DNA of 64,000 nt, from positions 17,119,570-17,183,569 of the forward strand of contig OZ023186.1 in the NCBI GenBank assembly GCA_963995505.1. Direction: 5' to 3'. Below, one piece after another: positions 34,846 to 46,430 of the stretch (within the stretch, counting starts at the first letter, position 1; each line of letters begins with the position of its first letter). A model generated the notes under the pieces. The model had not been told where the DNA came from and ran no database searches. It saw only the letters and a list, made by a program, of their open reading frames with translations. This DNA comes from Hypericum androsaemum (taxonomy: Eukaryota; Streptophyta; Magnoliopsida; Malpighiales; Hypericaceae). The translations under genes were made by a program, and so were the position numbers.

Positions 34846-35137
34846 CGCCGCGCCCCGAGCTCGGTATCGGAGCTAGTTAGGCTAGTTAGTTAGTGTTACT
34901 TTCAGATATTGTAGCGACGGTTGCGAGGCAAAACGACAGCGTTTGATGGAGCTGAACGAGACGAACCGAACAATAACCAGCCAGCGATTACGAAGCGCAT
35001 CGGCGGTTACCTACCGAAGTTCATTTTCTTTTCTTTTTTTTCTGTTTTAATTTTTTGTAATAGATAGAGAAGGAGAGACGAGGAAGGCGTCAAGGGAACA
35101 TTTTCCGGGAGAGAGAAGAAGCAAACTTGGGGGTGTG

Positions 35138-35147
35138 TATATATAAA
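35138..35147 (-). promoter_or_regulatory. Putative TATA box of the AP2 gene
   Basis: On the minus strand TTTATATATA lies about 290 bases upstream of the AP2 ATG. The intervening leader is rich in CT/GA, common in plant 5' untranslated regions. Confidence 0.5.
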
Positions 35148-35149
35148 GA

Positions 35150-35725
35150 GTACTTTTATTTATTTATTTACTTGTTTATTTTTTTATTTATTTACTTGTT
35201 TATTTATTTATTTGTCTATTTTTTCTGTTTTGGGATAGGTGACCGGTAGAGGCGGTACCCAGTTCCTAGTTCCACCTTGTTATTGTTGTCTAGATTTTTT
35301 TTCTTCTAATCCAACCGTTTTAATGATTTTTACTAAATATTATAATAAAATATGTGAAAATAGTGGAAAATTTTTTATTATTTTAATTTTTTGGTATTAT
35401 TTGTTTTCAATAGTATATTAGATAAGAATTTTTTCCATGTTTTTCAATATTTATTTTTAAGTTAGAATTTTGTTGAAAGGAAATGGTTTCTCTGCTCTAA
35501 AGTTGAGCCAAGTATTTTATGACTAGGTTCTTCATATAATTCTTTATCATAAATATGATTTCGATTTATTTTCTCGTTAGAAAAAATGAAAATTGTCAAA
35601 TACTTGCACAAACAACATAAAGTACTTTCCAACAATATTGTGAAATATCTTTTTTTTCTTTTCTCAGAAAATCAATTTTATGAAAAAGTCAATCCTAAGA
35701 AATTTATTTTGCTAAAAAATATATA
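35150..35725. other. AP2 upstream region, no gene recognised
   Basis: Starts with degenerate TTTATTTATTTACTTG tandem repeats (about 35155-35220) and continues as AT-rich DNA. It is the distal promoter of the AP2 gene by position only. Confidence 0.45.
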
Positions 35726-35731
35726 GAGCTT

Positions 35732-37047
35732 TGGAAATTTTTTCTAAAATAGGCAGAAAATATAGATATATTTTCTAAATAGGCAAAAATTTAATATATT
35801 CTCAAAATAGGGGGATGACCCTACAGTGGGTCGCCTCCACTTCTCTACTTTATAATAAAAATATATAATAATGGAGGCGACCCAAGTGTAGGTCGCCTCC
35901 CTAATTAATGAGACTTTTTTAATTTTATAAATATTATAAGTTAGTGTTAGATTATCCGAATGAGTTAAATTTTGATTTGATTTTGTTCAATTTTTCGAGA
36001 CCTACGCGTAGAGTTCAACAAATTATGCTGACTAAAAAAAATTTATTCGGATACCTAAGCAACAACTTGTCATTTTAATAATTAAAAAAAATTGAATAGT
36101 GGAATCGGCCTATAACTAGGTCGCCTCCTTCCACCATTATTTTTTTCTTTTTAAAGTTGTATTATTTTTTTATGTTTCTTTACTTTTTTTTCTTCTCTTA
36201 TACTTCGATTGGAGAGTCACAATTTCTTACTCCGAACTCCGATTGAGGTGATTCAAGTTTTTGTGCAAAGCACATACGTATATCTACAACTTTATAGTTT
36301 ATAATTTTTCTAAATATGGAGTGTAACGATGTCAAAATTTTGTTTGAAGTCAAAAGTCGATCGACTGATTTCGGTTGAGAGACACAAATTTTTACTCCAG
36401 AGTCCAATTGAATTGATTCAAATATCTATGCAAAGCACGGACGTATATCTACAACTTTATAGTTTATAACTTTTCCAAATACGAAGTGTAACAATGTCAA
36501 AATTTTGTTTGAGGTCAAAAGTCGATCGAGTTCGATCGACTGATTTTGGTTGAGAGACACAAATTTTAACTCCAGAGTCCGATTGACTGATTTTGGTTGA
36601 GAGACACAAATTTTAACTCCGGAGTTCGATTGAGTTGATTCAAATTTCTATGCAAAGCTGAGACGTATATCTACAATTTTGTAGTTTATGACTTTTCTAA
36701 ATTTGAAATGTACGGATGTCGAAAATATGTTTGCAGTCAAAAGTCGATCGAGTTCGATTGACCAAAATTAAACTAGACAAGTAGTTCAAAAAAATTAAAT
36801 TAGACAAGAGTCGACCTAGTATTAGGTCGTCTCTTAATATAATCGTAAAAATGTCAGGGAGGTGACCTACTATTGGGTCACCTCTATTATTTTATGTATA
36901 AAATTGGTGTGTCGACCCAACTATGGGTCGTCACTTTTTTTTAAAAAAAATTTATTAAATTTTTGCATATTTTGGGAATATATTAAGTTTTGCCTATTTA
37001 GAAAAAATATATAAAATTTGTACCTATTTTGCAACAAAAAAAACCCA
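35732..37047. mobile_element. Non-autonomous TIR element with internal tandem repeats
   Basis: Flanked by GAGCTT on both sides (35726-35731 and 37048-37053). The ends are inverted: left TGGAAATTTTTTCTAAAATA with TTTTCTAAATAGGCAAAAAT; right, read on the minus strand, TGGGTTTTTTTTGTTGCAAA with TTTTCTAAATAGGCAAAACT. Inside, a block of roughly 180 bp containing GATTCAAATWTCTATGCAAAG and TATATCTACAACTTTATAGT recurs about three times (36200-36780), and motifs like GGTCGCCTCC recur in both orientations. No transposase ORF. Superfamily unassigned; a 6-bp duplication is atypical for hAT or PIF. Confidence 0.65.
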
Positions 37048-37120
37048 GAGCTTAGTACGATTTACTAACCTTATTTAGTTAAGTGTTAGGTTATGTACAC
37101 GCCACGCTATCTAGTTCTGC

Positions 37121-37847
37121 AAGGGATGACAGAAATACCCATACCCTGAGGGTCGGACCCTACCCTTATCCTACGGGTCTAGGGTATGTTGACTTTGACT
37201 GGGTCTAGGGTAGGGTATGGGTATGGGTCCATGTTTAGAAGTAGGGTATAGGGTAGGGTATGAATCCATAGTTAGACCATGCGGGTCGGACCCTACCATT
37301 ATATTTTTACCCTATTTGAGACCCTACCCTAATTAGACCATAGTTAGACCCTAATTAGACCATAATGATAATATATATAATATACTTTATGGTTAACTTT
37401 AACATATTTATTATGTTATTACACAACCAGCTTAAAAGATGTCATGAATGATGGATTACTAGAAGCCGATATTCTATATTTTTCTTTTGTTGAATTATTT
37501 ATGTACTTCAAATTTGAAAAAAAAATCTTGTAATATTGAAATTAAATTGTAAAATTTGATGTTTCATTAATTTTCTATTGAATGTTAATGTGTAACATAG
37601 TAGATATCTTGAATTTGTTTGAATTTTATATAAAAATTAACTTTTGATTAAAAAATATCAAAATGTAGAACGTTAAAGGGTCGGACCTTGCAGACCCTGA
37701 AAACCCAGGGACTTCAGGAGGGTAGGGTATGAATCTAACAATAAAAAATTTGTAGGGTCGATGGTAGGGTATGAATCCAACTAAAAAACTAGGGTATGGG
37801 TAGGGTCCTACCAATACCCTACCATACCCTACCCATTGTCATCCCTA
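37121..37847. mobile_element. hAT-like non-autonomous element
   Basis: Inverted ends AAGGGATGACA and TGTCATCCCTA, bounded by 8-bp sites AGTTCTGC (37113-37120) and AGTTTCGC (37848-37855) that agree at six of eight positions, as expected of an old hAT insertion. The interior is dominated by repeats of GGGTAGGGTATG and its complement. No coding capacity. Confidence 0.6.
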
Positions 37848-37877
37848 AGTTTCGCCCAAAGCAACATATTTTTTTAA

Positions 37878-37881
<4 letters not shown>

Positions 37882-37924
<43 letters not shown>
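37882..37924. repeat. (TA)n microsatellite
   Basis: An uninterrupted AT dinucleotide run of about 21 units just outside the hAT-like element. Confidence 0.9.
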
Positions 37925-37929
<5 letters not shown>

Positions 37930-40080
37930 GTAAGTATTGTCTAATTTTATTGAAATAACAAAAAAAAATTTTACAGTTGTAAATCTTGAACCAAATACAT
38001 GTTTAAATAAATCTAAATTTATTATCAATTGTATCAACTCTCACCAAAATAACATTAATATTAACAAGATGGACATCTTATGTAAGATGTGATTAGTTGC
38101 AGATTAGTACATATTTTATCATCAAGCAGTATTTTGATATTTTCCTCGATTCTCTTTGCATTTTCTCTCTCTGAAATGTGTGTGCGTTTTTCTTGTTCGT
38201 TTTGCTAAATGAACGCGCGAGAGAAATTGCCGTCCGTTGTCCTCGCGTATCTAACGTACGCATGAAGCTGCCCCCACCGTCGATTTGGTTGTTTACTTTA
38301 TTGAGTGGGTCCATGGCCAATAGTACTTCAATTATTATATAACGTTATTTTATACTATAATGTGCATGTTGGCCCCAGTGAAATAAAATCCCTTCTCATA
38401 ATTTTGTAAGGCTGGTATGAACAATAGTTAGTTTAAGTAGTAATTTTTTATTACATTTTACGAATAAAAAATTTGAAAATTTGTTATAGGATCCGTAAAA
38501 TCAATTTATTTCAATTCTGAATATCAGACTTTAAAAAAAGTTGATATGAAGGAAATTGGGAATACTTTAGCTTTTTTTTAAGAAAGGAATAGAAGTTTTC
38601 TGATAGTGGAATGGACAAGTGGATTGGAATTAAATGAAGAATTTATGAAACAAGAAGAGTCATAAAAAGTATAGGTTGAATTGGTATATGTGAGAATCAG
38701 TGGTTAAATGGTTTTAGTTGAATTTTATTAATTAAAGTTAGTAGGAAACCGTTTAAGTAGTTGGACATATGTTATTAATTTATCGATTAAAAAAATACAA
38801 ACATCGATCACCACCATTTTAGTGCAAAAAGTTGTGGTAATCTAGATTTTTTTTTGGAGGAAAGTAATCTAGATTAAGGAAGTGTACAATTTAAAGTGAA
38901 TTGTACCCACTCTGACTGGAAAAAAATTATTTGCTTTTGTGAATGACCGTTTTATTTTCAAATAATTTATTATCTTAAATATTTACATTTTTTTCGACTG
39001 GTAAGTATGAATTTGATGATAGCGATATAGACTGAATGGAACTGCTAAGTTTCTTAAGACAGTAAATGACTTGAGGGGGACAATCATAATCTTCATTTTG
39101 TGTTTTGGTTCTTCAAATGTGAGATATAAATAAGTTGACCACGATTCGATATTCAACTGTGGTCTTATTTTTGGAACGTGACAATAATTAGATGTACGCT
39201 AACTTCAATTAGTTACCTCTAAATCACCACTTGACCAAACTAGTACCAGAGTGAGCTTCATTTAATTTATTTCACACGAGAAGAAGCCCAGAACAATTTA
39301 ATGTCAATATCGCAAAAAGGATTGAATAGTTAAAAATAGCTTGGGATAGATTCTCAACAACAAAACGAGTGTACCTGATTTCTTCCTAGTTGGCTGTGGA
39401 CCAGCCAAGTATAAACAGACCCACACAAGGACTGTCCAAATGATGGAATGGTTGGAATGAATTGCTTTGTCGTTACTCTGGCTCTCCTCTCCCTTTTCGA
39501 ATATAGTCGGGTTCTATTTAACAGACACTATTAATAGTGTCTTTCAGATTCGTAAAATCGAAATAAAATTTTTGTTTAAATAATGAGATGGTGGATATGT
39601 ATCATTCACGAGATGATTGGGAAACTCCGGTGGTGGTGGGGTTGCTTTATTGTCTTAGTAGCAACCCATTTCGGGAAAATTTGGTCACGATAACTACGCT
39701 ATACAAAGACAAGTTCTTTTTAGTTTGCCATTTTCGTTCCGTGAACAGACCCGCTCACAAGTTCCTTTGCTCCACGGCACTATATTTCTTTCCTTTTTTG
39801 GTGGAAAGTCTACGGTATCATTATCATTTCCCAAAATTATCTGTATAATTTTTAGGTCAACTAATCTAAATTTAAGTATGACAAAATTTATGAAGCATTA
39901 TTGTAGTCAAGATGATGTTGGAATATTGAAAACGCTCAGATGGTTCTATCATCTTTCTTTCCCTTCACGGCGATGATTGACGAAGGAGTCCAAGTCAAAA
40001 CTATTGCCTAATACGATATGAGACTAGTATATTTATTTATAAGTGCAGAAATTTATACACTCTTACATTTTGAGTTATTG
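37925..40080. other. Intergenic, no gene recognised
   Basis: AT-rich DNA with short ORFs lacking any family feature on both strands. Confidence 0.5.
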
Positions 40081-40902
40081 TTAGAATGTTGAAACTAACT
40101 TGAGAACGCATCCGGAATAGTGATTTGAATGAAAGGTGAGGGTGGAAGAAATATGGAGAAAAGGAAGAGAAGAAAGAGAGTGTGGGAAAGATTTTTATGG
40201 AGAGAAAGGAGGAAAACAACAAAATTAAAGCTATGAAGTTCGGAGAGTTTGTATGTTTGATATGTAGTGTCTTGCTCCTACGCCAAAGTCCTCCTTATAT
40301 AGGAAATCCAGATCTATCCCTGGCCCAATATAGAAAACTTAGGCCGTGTTCAATATAGGAAAAACTCGATTGAATATAGGAAAACCTAGGCCGTATTCAA
40401 TATAGGAAAATTTTGGCCTAATAAATTTTTTTTGGCAGAAAAAGAACTTCATAACATAAAACAAAGAAAAAGATATAAAGCGTGTCCTACGACCTATCTC
40501 ATGCTTATCTCACAACCTGGGCAGTCAAGGAGTGGGTTCCTCTAATCAATAGACCACAAGAGAGCCCGACCACTATAAAATAAATCTCTGTTGTTCTCAC
40601 AAATCGGGTAGTCAGAAGACGCCTTAGCCAACAGGCCAGTAAATGTCACCTATTCCCTATCCCGCCTATCCACTCTAGCCTCAAGGTATCTAATGCAAGA
40701 GATCCTTCACTCCATCCCCCCTCGAACCACACACACCCCCATAACTCACACATCTATCATTTATGGTTGGAGCCGGGGACCTCTGTAAAAAATTATGTCG
40801 CTGCCTAATGACTGAAAAAAGAGCACCAAAATTATATTAATGTTGTGACAACCTATTACAGTTTCAATCATTGAAGCACGATACATCGGAGTCATTCAAC
40901 TG
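40081..40902 (-). other. Probable LTR remnant and repeats
   Basis: On the minus strand a TATA-like CCTATATAAGGAGGAC (about 40282-40297) follows three or four copies of a CCTATATTGAA phrase (40320-40410), the look of an LTR U3. Related phrases such as TAGGAAA and GCCGTG recur at 41550-41660. Boundaries and partner not found. Confidence 0.35.
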
Positions 40903-41232
40903 TTAGTAAACCGATAATGTGGTCTCATTGAGAGATCTCGTCCAACGTGTCTTAACAAAAAAACTTGGTGCAGTTGACCACCATCCATTTACCTGCAACA
41001 TGGACAAAGCATCTGCAACAGCATTATCCTCCCTGAAAATATGAGTTACTTGAAGGGTCATGTCACACGGCCGAGCTTGCACCTGCAACCATTTGTTCTG
41101 GAACTTCAACGGGACCGCTAATGCCATTTCATCATGAAATAAGGTAAACACATACATGGAATCAGTCTCAAGCCACAAACTTTTCCACCCCTTGGAGTGC
41201 ATAATCTCAATAGCCTGCATCACTGCCACCAA
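40903..41232 (-). mobile_element. LINE RNase H domain fragment
   Basis: The frame gives AVMQAIEIMHSKGWKSLWLE, TDSMYVF and THIFREDNAVADALSMLQVN, then WWSTAPSF. This is the second half of a plant LINE-type RNase H (E...A...KGW..+..E.DS; H+.RE.N..AD.L). The first Asp motif lies off the N-terminus and is absent. Isolated fragment. Confidence 0.7.
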
Positions 41233-41429
41233 TTCTGTTTTATAGGCAAATCTGATTTTGACATTTTTTGTGTCGAATTTGAAGATGACACAGAATACAT
41301 AATTCTAGATATACACCTGATCTTTTTTTAGCTTTTAGAATCACATCAATCCGATACTCCCGTAGAAAATTTTGGCCATTTTACCAAGATATTGTCTCGC
41401 TCCAACAGATACATGAATATTCTAACATA

Positions 41430-42300
41430 ATATCTGTTGCGGGGAAAATAGAAACAAGAACGCAAGTAACCCGAGCCAGATCTGGAGTGATCGTCCTAAG
41501 GTCAACCTAACAGAGAGGGGGAAAAGTGCCAGGGCTACCCATCTAAAAATAGGAAGATCCCAAACCGAGATCGAATCCCATGAAATCTGGCTTAAATTAG
41601 GAAAATTCCAAGCCGTGAACAAATATCAGAGAATCTGACTCAATATAGGAAATCATAAGCCGTCACCTCGGGTACTTGCAAAATGCTCGCAATGTCGTCC
41701 ATATCATTCAAAGAGAGTTGTATCCCTAAAAATGGACTACCTCTGAACAAGCCTAAACATGCTCATTAATCCCAAAACGGGACCATCTAGAAGCTTGCTT
41801 CCCTCTCTGAGACCTTCCCGAAGCTGACTTCCCTCTCTAAGACCGTCTTGAAGCTAGCTTCCCTCTTTGAGATCGTCTCGAAACTGACTTCCCTCTCTGA
41901 GACTATCCTGAAGCTGGACGCACCCAAAGCGAGACGCACCCGAAGCAAGACGCTTTTAAGGGCATTCGAAGTTGGACGCACCCGAAGCAAGAAGAAAGGG
42001 CACCCGAAGTGGGGCGCTTCCAAGAGCACCTAAAGCTGGACGCACCCAAAGCGAGACGCCTCCAAGGGCACACAAAGCGGGATGCACCCGAAGCAGAATG
42101 CCACGCGAGACCGAGACAAGATGCCTCGCGAAACCGAGGTGGGCTGACTAGTGAGACCAAGGTGAGATGCCTTGCGAGACCAAGACGGGCTGCCTCGCGA
42201 GACCATATGCATGCCCCCGAAGCACACCTGAGGCAGGTTTTTACCAAACTCAAGACCGAAAGCGGTCTTTATCGAACTCTGTAATACAAGATGTACCGAT
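41430..42300. repeat. Retroelement-like region with three adjoining minisatellites
   Basis: Four exact-length 30-bp units (GAAGCTNGCTTCCCTCTCTG then AGACCNTCNN) fill 41790-41909. They are followed by degenerate units around GAAGCTGGACGCACCCAAAG to about 42098, then units around ATGCCTCGCGAGACCGAG to about 42205. The preceding TGTTGCGGGGAAAA (41437) and later CGTGTCCCGGGGAAAATAAT (about 42593) hint at an LTR retroelement frame, but no coding domain is visible. Confidence 0.6.
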
Positions 42301-43547
42301 AATGTCGAGATGTGTATAATATCACCCGAAAGTCGAGCGCGTCACAATGCTCTTCACAGGTCGAGTCCGTCTGATTGCCAATCGAATGGTGGGTCCGTCT
42401 TAATGTCAACCGAAGGTCGAGTCGGCTAAACATTGGCCCAAGGTGATTCGTCTAATCAAGAGACCGGAGGCGGTCTCGCAAAATGATGGACCAGAAACAG
42501 TGGAACTCGAAATGTGTTAGCAATGCCAAAATTATTTTGTAACTCAACAATATCATTGTGGGTTTATCTCTTTCTTTTATTTGACTGTGAAACGTGTCCC
42601 GGGGAAAATAATTATCATAATTAAAGGTTATTAATTATATATAAAATGAACATCAATAATCGTTTTAAGAGGCAACAACTATAATTAGCAACCAGATCTC
42701 TGACAACTTTAATTACCAACAGGACCATCGGGACATCGTGCCAGTAAATCCCATTTTATGGAATACGGCCTGCAAAAGGGCAAAAAGGGAAAACCGTATA
42801 TTATCTGCCTTCATCATCACGTAGTCACGTTTATTTTACCGAAGAGGAGTTCAGGAGTTGGCATAAACTATGTTAGTCAGCTTCTGCGTCCACTCATAAC
42901 CTTTCACGTGGCAGTAGACCCACCGACCTAATTTAAGCATTGGAATTTAGTGGACTATGGACACTTGGACCAAATGATTAAGTTAATATGTGGAACAAAT
43001 CTCGCAACTCTATAAGTAAAAGATTTATATCATTCTCGTATACCAATATTTGAAACTTTTTAATGAAAATTTGGAATAGAAAAAATAAATATTGTGGAGT
43101 TTATCATAAATGGATGATTGATTTTAATTATTCATAACGATATGTAACCACGAAAGCTTGATATTATAGTTTTAAAAATATCGAATTTGTTTGCTATTAG
43201 ATTTCCCGGATGGAGTCATACATCGTAGCGCTTACAAGGCAGTTTTTTTTTTCAATTTCACTTTTTTCCATTGGATTTAGGATTTAGGATTTTTTTGTGA
43301 GGTCCTCGATTACAATACTTTTACTGTCTTATGCTGAAAGTCGTCCATTGGTGGGGAGTTGAGTCTTATGGATAGGGGTATCGGGTTGGGGTTGGATAGA
43401 ACCCTAAAGGTTTGGGTAAATCATTATAATTATAACGCAGTCTTTGCTCTTATTTTAAACTCTTTTCTTTCTGTTAATAAATCACTTATACCTAAAAAAA
43501 TATATTAGAACATCTCCTAAATAAATCTGGACATGTTTCATGAAACA
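42301..43547. other. Intergenic, no gene recognised
   Basis: The early part (to about 42530) has phrases like GTCGAGTCCGTCT in loose repetition. The rest is AT-rich and unassigned. Confidence 0.45.
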
Positions 43548-43556
43548 TAAAAATAA

Positions 43557-44609
43557 GAGCAAATTGCCCTCAGGTCCCTGGAGTTTGCTTAAATCACTGT
43601 TTTACTTTCTCTTGTTTCGAAATCGAAACTTAGATCCCCTTAGTTTATTTTTATAGTACTCTCAAGTCCCTCGCTGATGTCAGCATTTTTTAATATTTCT
43701 AAAAAGATAATTTTACCCTTCAAAAAGGGACCCATCTTCAACATTCGCTCTAACTCTTCTTTATCACTCCACGGCGTCGTCGCAACTCCAGCCTAGTACC
43801 GTCCGAGGCCTCTCGAAGACCCACTGGCATTTCTCGCATACCACCTTCGTCCAACGGCGAGGACCATTTCTCGCGTGGCCTCATCGGTTGCTTCTGTCGC
43901 GTCCCGAGCCGGCCAAGCCGACGGTTCTGAAGTCCCGCCTCAAGAGGCTCTTCGATCGGCAGTTCCCCAGCGTGCTGAAGGTCTCCTCCATGGACAAGCC
44001 AGCCGCCGGCGAGCAGCCATCATTCCCGACAGCGAAGGACGCCGAGTTTGAGCCGACCTCCGTGTGCTTGGCTAACATGGTCCATAGCTAATGGAGGAGA
44101 CCACCGACAAGCCGTTTAAAGGCCGCCACTGCTGCAATTGCTTCAACCCAAACAGAAACAGCTCCGACGATGAGTTCGACGCCTTCTCCTCCTCCGACCC
44201 TCCCGCCGGCAATAGCGACTCCTTGGACTTCCTCAAGGTACAGGTCCTTCAATTCCCCCTCATATATGACCGAAAATTTAAGGAGTTTGGTCCCTTGCAC
44301 GAGCGTGGCCGAGAGGAACCTTGCATGAGCCTGGCTGAGAGGAACCTTGCACGAGCGTGGCCGGATGGTTAATACATATATTCAGAGCTTGGTCCTTTGC
44401 ACGAGCGTGGCCGGAGAAGAGGCGGACGAAGGTTGAAAATGGGTCCAAGGGTATAATTGTTATTTTTAAAATATTACAAATGATGACATCAGCGAGGGAC
44501 CTAAGAGTACAATAAAAGCAAACTAGGGAGATTAAAGTTTCTATTTTGAAACAGTAGGGAGTAAAATATTAATTTAAGCAAATCTCAGAAACCCGAGGAC
44601 AATTTGCTC
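43557..44609 (+). mobile_element. Pack-MULE-type element carrying DUF506 gene sequence
   Basis: Flanked by perfect 9-bp duplications TAAAAATAA (43548-43556 and 44610-44618), the hallmark of Mutator-like elements. The terminal inverted repeats are about 190 bp: left GAGCAAATTGCCCTCAGGTC, right (minus strand) GAGCAAATTGTCCTCGGGTT, both continuing through TTTGCTTAAAT and GTCCCTCGCTGATGTCA. Between them is GC-rich gene-like DNA unlike the AT-rich surroundings, including a DUF506 fragment and short repeats of GCACGAGCGTGGCCG (44295-44420). No transposase. Confidence 0.88.
43888..44237 (+). pseudogene. Captured DUF506 family gene fragment
   Basis: DUF506 proteins are plant PDDEXK-like proteins of unclear biochemical role. 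The first frame gives KPTVLKSRLKRLFDRQFPSV, then LKVSS and DAEFEPTSVCLANMV, then stops (VHS, TAA at 44090). A shifted frame continues MEETTDKPFKGRHCCNCFNP and SSDDEFDAF, then GNSDSLDFLK up to a GT donor (44238). This is the N-terminal exon of the family; the conserved C-terminal nuclease-like part is absent. A frameshift at about 44080 separates the halves. It lies wholly between MULE inverted repeats, so it is most simply a captured, decayed exon. Confidence 0.8.
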
Positions 44610-44618
44610 TAAAAATAA

Positions 44619-45208
44619 TTAAAGCTCGCGGTGTGCAACGTTCATCTCTATTTACCAAAAGGGCATCACTGTCATTAGCCTTCACATACTGAAACGGTGT
44701 CGGCAAAATCGATGAAGTGAATATAATGAATATGAATAAAGGTGGGGTCACACAGTGGTACCAATATGTAATTTTTTGGCTTGCTACGAAAAAATCATTA
44801 TCATAACGAGAGTGCGTCGACCGTAACATCTTATTCATTCTATTTTATTTCATGTTTGTGAATGATTTTATTGGACTGTTAAAAAAATAAGTTTGTGATA
44901 ATCGTTAATGATATGTTTAAAAATATTTAAGTATTTGTGCACTTTATTCATTCTATTTTATAAGTGCACTTTTTTTAACAAACATTTTGAAAAAATTAAA
45001 GATGCAGCGTATTTATTATGGAGAAATTTTTGCAAGTTTTCTAGGATGTTTATGTCAATAGAAATACAAACTTAGTCTTTAACGAGATGTGTGAAATGTG
45101 ATTGCTGGTTCATCGTTACTATTTAATAATTTGAAATTAATTTTTTCCAGAGAAAACAAAGGTTTCTTCCTATCAAATAATTGTTTCTCAACAGTAATTG
45201 GAAAGAGT
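44619..45208. other. Spacer between two MULE-type elements
   Basis: AT-rich, no gene recognised. Confidence 0.5.
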
Positions 45209-45217
45209 TTGAAAAAT

Positions 45218-46421
45218 GGAAAAGTATATTTAAGTACCCTGTAATTTTACTGATTATCACTTGGATATCTTGTGGTTTTTGAACCGTGAAACATGTCCAA
45301 CTTATTCGTATATTTTATCACGGACTGATCCCGAGCTCCGGTCTAATTTTTTTTTGCCGAAACGGCATCGTTTTATGGCTGACGTGGGCTGTAATGTGGC
45401 TTAGGCAAAGATTACTCAATGCTGACATAGCAGTGGATAAATTACCAAATTACAATAAAAACTTGCAAACGCCCAAAAAAACCAAAAAAATTTTGTTGCT
45501 GGAACTCGAACCCGGGTCTTCCGGGTGAGAGATGGATCTCAGGACCAACTAGCCTACACCGAGGCGTTGATATAATTCTGCATGGAATTTATATGTTTAT
45601 TTTATTAGGCATGCTTGGGAAATTAAATAGGCGAACGCGAGGAGCTTGACATCGTTGTCGTCGTCGTCGTCGGGGGCAGTGAGGGAGGAGCTCTAGATCT
45701 TCTGTGAGATCTTCTTCTTGAGGCGGCAGAGCTTCTCGACGAGCTGGTTCTTGTTGAAATCAAGCTGGAGCTTCCGGTCTCGTCCAGCGGGAGGGGCTTC
45801 TGGTCGAGCTGCGGCGGGGAGGGGAGGACGACCACATCGTAGAGCGGGGGGCCGATTCGGTGACGCTTGGGGTCCGGGGGAGAGATGGCGGCAGTTGGAA
45901 TGCGATGATTGGATGTTGGTCGTTAGGGACGGCGGTGATGGTAACAGCGATGGGGACGGGAACAGGGACGATGGAGGGGGAGGTGGGGCATAGGTCTTCC
46001 TCGTCGTCCATGATCTCGGGGTCGTCATGAGACTGGGACGACCGATCGTCCCAGTCGTGATCGAAGATGGCGTCGTGTTGCTGGGATGCCATGGGATTGG
46101 GGGGAGATCGAAGAGAGTGAGAGAGAGTAAATTAGGTAAACAAATTTATATAGAATTTTTTGAAAAGTAATAAACAAAGTTTATACTAATTTGGTAATTT
46201 AACTAGCACCACGTCAACATGAAGTAATCCTAGTCTAAGCCACGTGGCAGTCCATGTCGGCTAAAAAACGATGTTGTTTGAAAAAAAAAAGTCAAACCGG
46301 ACCTCGGGACCGGTCCGTGACAAAATACGCAAATAAGTTCGACCTATTTTCTGGTTCAAAAACCACAGGGTACTCAAATGATAATCGGTGAAACTACATG
46401 ATACTTAAGTGTACTTTTCCC
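45218..46421 (-). mobile_element. Pack-MULE-type element carrying GeBP gene sequence
   Basis: Bounded by 9-bp sites TTGAAAAAT (45209-45217) and TTAAAAAAT (46422-46430), matching at eight positions. Long terminal inverted repeats of about 220-230 bp: left GGAAAAGTATATTTAAGTAC, right (minus strand) GGGAAAAGTACACTTAAGTA, both continuing to CTTGTGGTTTTTGAACC or CCTGTGGTTTTTGAACC and CACGGAC(T/C)G(A/G)TCCCGAG. The interior is GC-rich gene-like sequence plus a tRNA-like stretch at about 45498-45570. No transposase. Confidence 0.83.
45641..46092 (-). pseudogene. Captured GeBP/DUF573 transcription-factor fragment
   Basis: GeBP proteins are plant nuclear regulators with a DUF573 DNA-binding domain. 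The minus strand starts MASQQHDAIFDHDWDD and has an acidic EIMDDEEDLCPTSPS, a typical family N-terminus. A second frame gives VVLPSPPQLDQKPLPLDE, and a third gives KLQLDFNKNQLVEKLCRLKK and KISQKI before TAG. The segment between PLPLDE and KLQLDF, which in the family holds the first half of DUF573 (the RLFQRLW region), is deleted. Frameshifts separate the pieces. It sits between MULE inverted repeats, so a captured and internally deleted gene piece is the best reading. Confidence 0.7.
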
Positions 46422-46430
46422 TTAAAAAAT

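Noticed and set aside
45718..45993. Plus-strand ORF in the second MULE
   Set aside because: Antisense to the GeBP-like frames; glycine/arginine-rich from GC composition.
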